Below are positions 6,062 through 10,495 of a DNA stretch of 10,495 nucleotides, piece by piece. The first letter of the stretch is position 1, and each line of letters begins with the position of its first letter. This stretch comes from JAPUME01 sp964605715. GTDB lineage: Bacteria; Acidobacteriota; Terriglobia; UBA7540; JAPUME01. The stretch is taken from contig CAZSDV010000067.1 in NCBI GenBank assembly GCA_964605715.1, positions 1 to 10,495 of the forward strand. The letters run 5' to 3'. A program made the position numbers and the translations under genes. The notes beneath the pieces are model-generated. The model worked only from the letters and a program-made list of their open reading frames with translations. It ran no database searches and had not been told where the DNA came from.

Positions 6062-7855
6062 TTAGACGGCTACCAACACAGGTTTTTCATTTTTAATTCG
6101 TTCCCCAATATGCCTAACAAAATGCGCTGAAGTCCCAACGATACCCTCGTAATGGGGCACCTTATATAAGGGAGTCATGGTTTCAGGGTGATCTTCCATG
6201 AACGATCTAATATCTTGAAGATCACAACCCACCGCTTCCAAGGTCTCTTTGAATTCTAGTTTTGCCTTGGCCTTCGCCTCTCCAAGGGCCATTTGAACGC
6301 GGCTATGAGCATTCACATCCCCTTCCCCAGACGTTTCAACTGGCAAGAAAATCATGTCTCGATATTTTGAGACAACAGCTGATTGAGCTCCATCAGATTG
6401 CGTAGAGGGCATGCACCCAAAGGGCTTAAGTGAAAGAACCATATGACACAATCCCTTGTTAGAATAGTAAATATTCTTCGCTACTTCCAAGTGACCCTCT
6501 CCGCCGCCAGCTCGTGAATTGTAAAAAGGATGGCCCAAACGTTGCATTTCATACTGATCGGTGAGGTGGTGTGCAAGACCCCCTAGGCCATTGATTATGC
6601 GATTGTATTCTCGCTTAAAAATTCCCTCAGCAATCTTAAGCTTCATAACCTTTTTCTTAAGGTCTAGGTTGATCTTGAAATGCTTGTCCAATCTCCAGGC
6701 TGGAGGCATAACAGCACCTTCATCTAGGCCCTTCTCATCTTGCATCCTCTGCACAACCTGATGGATCATGTAAAGGATCCAAGTGCCGATAGGTTCAACG
6801 ATTACCTGGGCACCCTCTTTTTCAAGAAATTTGAACATATTAAAATTTCCATCGCCCTCAGTTGTCTGTGCCCAAAATTCACCAGTAACCTTAACAATTG
6901 GCCGGATCTGAGTACGGTCCACTCGAACTTGATTAAAACGGTTTTTCACGGTCTCAAGTCCTGCAGTGAATTCATCTCCATATAGTTGCTTTATAAATTT
7001 CCCCACATAGGTAGCAGAGTCGATTTTACCAATTCGACTGAAAAAACTCTCCAACTTCCCTTCTAGCTGATAAGGGGCTTTGTTTCGAATCACGTCATAC
7101 ATCGTGTTCATGGATTCATCAAGCACTCGGTCAGTTTCTCCAGCGTTAACCTCAAATGGGCGAACCTGATACGCCACATCATTAATAACGTCACCTATAT
7201 TAAGAGCGTTCAAGATCCCCATAAAAAAATCGAGGTTCATTTCGAGACCAGCTTCAGCTTCTGCCTGATTTAACCCTCCGGACTGCTGAAAAAGCATTAC
7301 TCGAAACCCATCAAATCCAGAATTCCGGAGTGCAAGCCTGTATTCCGCCTCATACATCCCAAATCTACAAGGGCCGCAAGCTCCAGCAGTAAGGAAGACA
7401 TGATTATCGATAATTTCCTGTTTACTCATTCCACTTTCTTCCAACTTCTGAAGGTGCTGCACCAAATTTCCCACAGTAAAATAAGTTGGGTTGCATTGAC
7501 CATTGTTCCCGTATTCCTTGCCCAACTGAAATGCTTTCTTATCCGGAACCATAACCGGCTCGCATTTATAACCCAAACTTTGAAATGCGCCTTGAATTAA
7601 TTTTTCGTGTTTCCATGTCAAACCACCAAAAAGTAATGTGGTGTGTTCTCGTTGATCTTTGGTGAAGGGTCGCTCTTCAGGCCGGAAGAAGCGCACCACG
7701 GGCTTATCTTCAACGCCAGCCACCTGCTCTAACCTTAGGCGCTCTTCTGCAATCTTCTGGCGGAGAATATCTTCTTGTTTTTTCGATGGATCTGAATCTA
7801 TCTGTATCAAGTTCGGATTAGACTTGGGAATGTGCTGAGTCGGTGTTGTGCTCAT
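6062..7855 (-). CDS. 2-hydroxyacyl-CoA dehydratase (HGD-D)-like iron-sulfur protein, activase partner
   Basis: A 597-aa soluble protein. Residues 1-50 are a polar tail and probable coiled coil (EDILRQKIAEERLRLEQVAG). The body carries landmarks of the large HGD-D-like proteins that accompany or are fused to tandem BadF activases: LLFGGLTWKHEKLIQ (about 74-88), GKEYGNNGQCNPTYFTVGNL with C121, LTAGACGPCRFGMYEAEYR with C160 and C163, GEFWAQTTEGDGN (325-337), AGGGEGHLE (about 449-457), and LKPFGCMPSTQSDG with C481. The conserved cysteines suggest an iron-sulfur cluster that receives an electron from the activase. Start ATG 7855 has AGAGGA seven bases upstream. The activase begins 25 nt downstream, so the two are co-transcribed. 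No classical HgdA/HgdB pair is present, so this protein could itself be the catalytic component. The substrate (a hydroxyacyl-CoA, aromatic CoA or other) is not evident from the sequence. Confidence 0.85.
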   Translation of the reverse strand: MSTTPTQHIPKSNPNLIQIDSDPSKKQEDILRQKIAEERLRLEQVAGVEDKPVVRFFRPEERPFTKDQREHTTLLFGGLTWKHEKLIQGAFQSLGYKCEPVMVPDKKAFQLGKEYGNNGQCNPTYFTVGNLVQHLQKLEESGMSKQEIIDNHVFLTAGACGPCRFGMYEAEYRLALRNSGFDGFRVMLFQQSGGLNQAEAEAGLEMNLDFFMGILNALNIGDVINDVAYQVRPFEVNAGETDRVLDESMNTMYDVIRNKAPYQLEGKLESFFSRIGKIDSATYVGKFIKQLYGDEFTAGLETVKNRFNQVRVDRTQIRPIVKVTGEFWAQTTEGDGNFNMFKFLEKEGAQVIVEPIGTWILYMIHQVVQRMQDEKGLDEGAVMPPAWRLDKHFKINLDLKKKVMKLKIAEGIFKREYNRIINGLGGLAHHLTDQYEMQRLGHPFYNSRAGGGEGHLEVAKNIYYSNKGLCHMVLSLKPFGCMPSTQSDGAQSAVVSKYRDMIFLPVETSGEGDVNAHSRVQMALGEAKAKAKLEFKETLEAVGCDLQDIRSFMEDHPETMTPLYKVPHYEGIVGTSAHFVRHIGERIKNEKPVLVAV

Positions 7856-7903
7856 TTGATATTCCTCTTTAAGGGGATAACGATCAATTAGGTGAACATC
7901 TCA

Positions 7904-7964
7904 CTATCTGGGATGGATAAGGCCCGACATACCAACCTCTATCGCGCCTCATCCCAACATCCCA
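7904..7964 (-). promoter_or_regulatory. Possible structured leader with mutually exclusive stems and a mini-ORF
   Basis: On the transcribed (minus) strand TGGGATG occurs twice in tandem (7950-7956 and 7958-7964). Its complement CATCCCA occurs once downstream (7909-7915), so either upstream copy could form a 7-bp stem. CATCCCA lies within a mini-ORF (ATG 7930 to TAG 7904, MSGLIHPR) that has AGAGG five bases before its ATG. This arrangement resembles an attenuation or translation-coupled leader for the HGD-D-like gene, whose own ribosome site lies about 36 nt further on. The elements are short and chance is possible. Confidence 0.25.
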
Positions 7965-8053
7965 TCTTGCAACAGAGCATTAATTTAACAAGAAAGCAAC
8001 ATGCTTTAAATCGGAGCCGCACGGTCCATAAACTTTAATTGGCCCCTACGAAC

Positions 8054-8066
8054 CCAGTAGTACTGG
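8054..8066. repeat. 13-bp perfect palindrome, operator-like
   Basis: CCAGTA-G-TACTGG is a perfect inverted repeat with 6-bp arms. It lies just downstream (in minus-strand sense) of a possible -10 box TATATT at 8090-8095, a position typical of repressor sites. The regulator is unknown and no regulator gene is in the window. Confidence 0.35.
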
Positions 8067-8089
8067 TCTCATTCTCAGTGCTAGAGCAT

Positions 8090-8121
8090 AATATAGGAAC
8101 GCTTATCCATTAAATGGTAAA
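8090..8121 (-). promoter_or_regulatory. Weak candidate promoter for the dehydratase-activase operon
   Basis: On the minus strand a TATATT -10-like box (8090-8095) is preceded by TTTACC (8116-8121, 4 of 6 to the -35 consensus) with a 20-nt spacer, longer than optimal. The palindrome CCATT-A-AATGG (8107-8117) overlaps the -35 region. The position, about 235 bp before the start codon, is acceptable, but the match is poor and other promoters are possible. Confidence 0.22.
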
Positions 8122-8187
8122 TATTCCCCTGCAAACGGTCATTGGCATAATTAATCGGTAAGTAGCTGAAATAGCAACTGTTAGGAG

Positions 8188-8221
8188 AAAAAAAGCTCAT
8201 ATTCTTGAATTGCTGGCTTTT
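8188..8221 (-). terminator. Weak hairpin with T-tract after korB
   Basis: On the minus strand AAAAGC and GCTTTT (8216-8221 and 8191-8196) can pair over a 19-nt loop and run straight into seven Ts. It lies about 55-85 nt past the korB stop. The 6-bp, mostly A-U stem is weak, so termination may be inefficient or Rho-dependent. Confidence 0.28.
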
Positions 8222-8274
8222 AATCTTTAAATATTTTTTTTACACATTAAGGAGAGTCTCGAAAACACATTCCC

Positions 8275-9150
8275 CTAGCCGAACCGAGCAAGGAGATCCT
8301 CAATTTCTTCCTCCGTATCCATATGGACTTTACTTCGGACACCAGCAAGCCTTTCCTCAAGTGTTGGCCTAAAATCACGATAATAAACCCCCGTATAGTG
8401 CTTATCACTCCGATATGCAATTTCTAGTGCCTTTACTCGATCAGAAACGTCATGTTCTTTAGGTATTGTCGCCAAGCGATCAGCGTAATACCTAAAAGTA
8501 TCAATCTTATTGAATGTTGGGCAAGGGCTCAGGACGTTTACAAATGAAAATCCAGGATGATCGAAGGCCTGCACGAACAAATCTGCTAAGTCGTTGGCTT
8601 TCCCGGAAAACCCCTTCGCTACAAAACTTGCCCCATAAACCAAAGCGAAGGCCATGGGATTTATCGGATCTTCGATATTCCCATAAGGAGTCGCCTTGGT
8701 AACAAACTCATAGGTAGAGGTGGGGGAGGATTGACCCTTTGTAAGGCCGTAGATGCTATTATCCATTATGATATAAGTGATATTTGGATTTCGTCGTACG
8801 GCATGAGGAAAGTGGCCCGCACCAATACTAAAACCATCTCCGTCACCACCCAATACAACAACCTTTAGCCTAGGATTGGACACCTTCAGTCCTACGCTAA
8901 TAGGAAGGGCCCTGCCATGCACTCCGTGAAATCCATAGCTATTGATAAAATAAGGAATGCGGCTAGAGCACCCAATACCAGAAACGATCACTAGGTCTTT
9001 CGGGTTCCACCCTTTCATTCCAAAAGCTTTATAAACTGCGCTTAAAACTCCAAAGTCCCCACAGCCAGGGCACCAAGTTACCTTCACGTCACTCTTGTAA
9101 TTAATTTTTTCAATTGGGGCATGCTTGGTACTGGCTCCTAACTTAGCCAT
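8275..9150 (-). CDS. korB: 2-oxoacid:ferredoxin oxidoreductase subunit beta (2-oxoglutarate synthase type)
   Basis: The 291-aa TPP-binding beta subunit of a KorAB-type enzyme, which reversibly converts 2-oxoacid plus CoA to acyl-CoA, CO2 and reduced ferredoxin. TPP and Mg2+ sites are VTWCPGCGDFG (24-34), GGDGDGFSIGAGH (101-113) and NSIYGLTKGQSSPTS (131-145). Cysteines C27, C30, C61 (GIGCSS) and C210 (SPCPTF) match the four-Cys pattern that holds the single [4Fe-4S] cluster of two-subunit enzymes such as Sulfolobus OFOR. The LTKGQ motif fits the two-subunit KorAB branch rather than the MTGGQ type, so substrate could be 2-oxoglutarate or broader. ATG 9150 is chosen over TTG 9168 because GAGGAGGT at 9159-9166 lies eight bases upstream and would fall within the longer form. 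It overlaps the korA stop by 8 nt, indicating translational coupling. Confidence 0.93.
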   Translation of the reverse strand: MAKLGASTKHAPIEKINYKSDVKVTWCPGCGDFGVLSAVYKAFGMKGWNPKDLVIVSGIGCSSRIPYFINSYGFHGVHGRALPISVGLKVSNPRLKVVVLGGDGDGFSIGAGHFPHAVRRNPNITYIIMDNSIYGLTKGQSSPTSTYEFVTKATPYGNIEDPINPMAFALVYGASFVAKGFSGKANDLADLFVQAFDHPGFSFVNVLSPCPTFNKIDTFRYYADRLATIPKEHDVSDRVKALEIAYRSDKHYTGVYYRDFRPTLEERLAGVRSKVHMDTEEEIEDLLARFG

Positions 9151-10495
9151 TATTGCAGACCTCCTCAATCTTATTAAGTATCATTCGGGCTGTAAAAGGT
9201 TGCCCGCCGTATATATTAAGCTTCTCAATCTCGCCTTTATAGTGCGGCGCAAGAAGATTCGCGAACTGTCCGGTTGCATTTACCTCAGCTACGATTAATT
9301 TCTTTACCTTCTTTAAGTCATCGGTAAGATACCCCTCACCCAGAGGATGGAGCACACGAGGATAGAACGATAATATCTTTAACCCTTTTGCAATGGCTGA
9401 GTCAACTGCCTCTCGAATAGCACCGAGAGTGGAGCCCCAGCCTATAATTCCAACTGACGACCCCTCAGACCCATGCGTTTCAACTTTAGGAAAATCAGGA
9501 ATTGCAGATTTTAATTTTCGAAACCGTTTATCTACCATGGCGGAATGCATTGCGGGGGTATAATTCGGGTGCGCTTCCTCGTCATGTTCAAGACCTGTGG
9601 CAGTATAAGTTAACCCTTCATCCCCAGGAACGGATACAGGCGAAACCCCTGACGGTGAAAATTCGTAACGCTTGTAGGGTTTACCATTCGAACGCTCCGC
9701 TCGCTTTCGATCAATTTTTTTAATTTTTGAAAGATCTGGCTTGTCAATGCATTCACTCCGAGTTGCAAGTGCAGTATCAGAAACCAGAAGGACTGGAACC
9801 TGATATTTTTCAGAAAGATTAAATGCATCAATGGCTCGATAAAAGCAATCAGCCACATTCATAGGAGAGATAACAATCCTAGGTGCCTCACCATGATTTC
9901 CATAAACAGCAAGATTAAGGTCTGATTGTTCGTGTTTTGTTGGCAATCCAGTACTGGGCCCAGCCCTTTGAACATCAATTACAACTAATGGAAGTTCCGC
10001 CATTGCGGCTAAACCCAAAGCTTCCGTCATCAAAGAAATACCGGGCCCAGAGCTTGCCGTCATTACCTTTTCTCCTGCATAAGAAGCACCGATTGCCATA
10101 GTTACAGCAGCAATTTCATCTTCTGCCTGCATAACAGTTCCACCGATTTTAGGAAATTCAGCGGCAGCAAATTCCATAATATCGCTTGCTGGTGTAATTG
10201 GATATCCAAAATAACGCCGGCATCCCGCTACAATAGCACCCAGAGTAATTGCTTCGTTTCCTGAAAGTACCAATTTCTTTCCATGTGGTTTAGGTGCAAT
10301 TTTAATCGCGTCAATTCCATGGAAGTTTTTCTCGACGTAGTCTCGGCCACTAGCAAGAGCTTGTAGATTTTTTTTCAGGACCGCAGCACCCTTTCTCTCA
10401 AATTTGACCTTAAGTAGAGGCTCGACAATTTTCGCTGGGATAGAAAATAGAGAAGCCAAGGCTCCTACCGCTACCACATTCTTGCTCAACGGCAT
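9143..10495 (-). CDS. korA: 2-oxoacid:ferredoxin oxidoreductase subunit alpha with fused gamma domain, 5' end outside window
   Basis: The visible 450 residues begin with the end of the gamma domain (NVVAVGALASLF to about residue 58), then a linker and the alpha domain. Alpha landmarks are SGNEAITLGAIVAG (78-91), GYPITPASDI (97-106), QAEDE (123-127), SSGPGISLMTEALG (148-161) and QRAGPSTGLPTKHEQSDL (176-193), the last characteristic of 2-oxoglutarate-type enzymes. The C-terminal domain has GWGSTLGAI and VAEVNATGQFANLL. The ATG at the window edge is almost certainly internal, because the gamma domain normally adds roughly another 100-150 residues upstream. Together with korB this gives the compact gamma-alpha plus beta architecture known from KorAB enzymes, some from aerobic organisms (Mycobacterium, Magnetococcus). 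In carbon fixation such enzymes run in the carboxylating direction of the reductive TCA cycle; the direction here is not evident from sequence. Confidence 0.93.
   Translation of the reverse strand: MPLSKNVVAVGALASLFSIPAKIVEPLLKVKFERKGAAVLKKNLQALASGRDYVEKNFHGIDAIKIAPKPHGKKLVLSGNEAITLGAIVAGCRRYFGYPITPASDIMEFAAAEFPKIGGTVMQAEDEIAAVTMAIGASYAGEKVMTASSGPGISLMTEALGLAAMAELPLVVIDVQRAGPSTGLPTKHEQSDLNLAVYGNHGEAPRIVISPMNVADCFYRAIDAFNLSEKYQVPVLLVSDTALATRSECIDKPDLSKIKKIDRKRAERSNGKPYKRYEFSPSGVSPVSVPGDEGLTYTATGLEHDEEAHPNYTPAMHSAMVDKRFRKLKSAIPDFPKVETHGSEGSSVGIIGWGSTLGAIREAVDSAIAKGLKILSFYPRVLHPLGEGYLTDDLKKVKKLIVAEVNATGQFANLLAPHYKGEIEKLNIYGGQPFTARMILNKIEEVCNNG
9159..9166 (-). promoter_or_regulatory. Strong korB ribosome-binding site inside korA
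   Basis: GAGGAGGT on the minus strand, eight bases before ATG 9150, lies within the final codons of korA. It settles the korB start and implies that ribosomes finishing korA can reinitiate on korB. Confidence 0.8.

Larger units (their letters stand above)
7856..8274. other. 419-bp intergenic region between korB and the HGD-D-like gene
   Basis: No convincing gene or tRNA is present. On the minus strand it should hold the end of the korAB transcript, then the promoter and leader of the dehydratase-activase operon. Visible elements are a weak hairpin at 8188-8221, an odd palindrome CCATTAAATGG at 8107-8117, a possible -10 box at 8090-8095, a 13-bp palindrome at 8054-8066, and a repeat-containing leader at 7904-7964. 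Its length is notable, since the other spacers between minus-strand genes here are about 115 nt or less. Confidence 0.8.

Noticed and set aside
7892..8038. 48-codon plus-strand open frame starting at GTG in the korB/dehydratase spacer
   Set aside because: No ribosome site, low-information composition and the opposite direction to all neighbours; likely chance.
9151..9168. Longer korB start at TTG 9168
   Set aside because: The extension is made of the Shine-Dalgarno sequence itself; ATG 9150 has ideal spacing to it.
1..10495. CRISPR array, IS element, phage gene or tRNA anywhere in the window
   Set aside because: I saw no regularly spaced repeats, transposase-like or phage-like proteins, terminal inverted repeats or tRNA-like cloverleaf sequence on either strand.

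Overview
The window looks like bacterial chromosome, probably a draft or metagenomic scaffold, because it contains two 10-N gaps (310-319 and 4753-4762). It has moderately low GC and a Gram-negative-type gene set built around low-potential iron-sulfur chemistry. A two-subunit KorAB-type 2-oxoacid:ferredoxin oxidoreductase, a BadF/HgdC-type activase system, a CDGSH protein and a dicluster ferredoxin suggest a carbon-fixing or ferredoxin-centred bacterium. Nitrospinota, Nitrospirota or a deltaproteobacterial-like lineage would fit, but I cannot fix the taxon from sequence alone.

Layout. At the left edge, on the minus strand, are the first 35 codons of a CDGSH iron-sulfur protein. Divergent from it is a plus-strand, membrane-anchored HEAT-repeat protein carrying a lipoyl/HlyD-like barrel-sandwich domain; its N-terminus is interrupted by the first gap. 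All remaining genes are on the minus strand. Reading in transcription order from the right edge: korA (5' end outside the window) and korB overlap by 8 bp. A 419-bp spacer follows, with palindromes and a possible structured leader. Next come a 597-aa 2-hydroxyacyl-CoA dehydratase (HGD-D)-like protein and a large tandem-BadF activase, split in this assembly by the second gap and closed by a strong terminator at 2391-2415. Last is a three-gene set: a small protein of unknown function, a TPR protein and a dicluster ferredoxin.

How they may work together (inference). KorAB exchanges electrons between 2-oxoacids and ferredoxin. BadF/HgdC-type activases use ATP hydrolysis to push a ferredoxin-derived electron into HGD-D/BcrB-type iron-sulfur enzymes. 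The 597-aa HGD-D-like protein and the activase form one transcription unit, so they are natural partners. The window's ferredoxin could link them to KorAB. The substrate of the dehydratase-like partner is unknown.

Main points for a second look: both gaps look like assembly artefacts that distort gene calls. The first collapses through a 6-bp overlap into a clean ORF. The second splits one activase gene and leaves about 32 nt of unexplained sequence on one contig end. The activase appears to be a covalent pseudo-dimer, with both BadF modules keeping the paired cluster cysteines at identical spacing. No tRNA, rRNA, CRISPR array, IS element or phage gene was seen.
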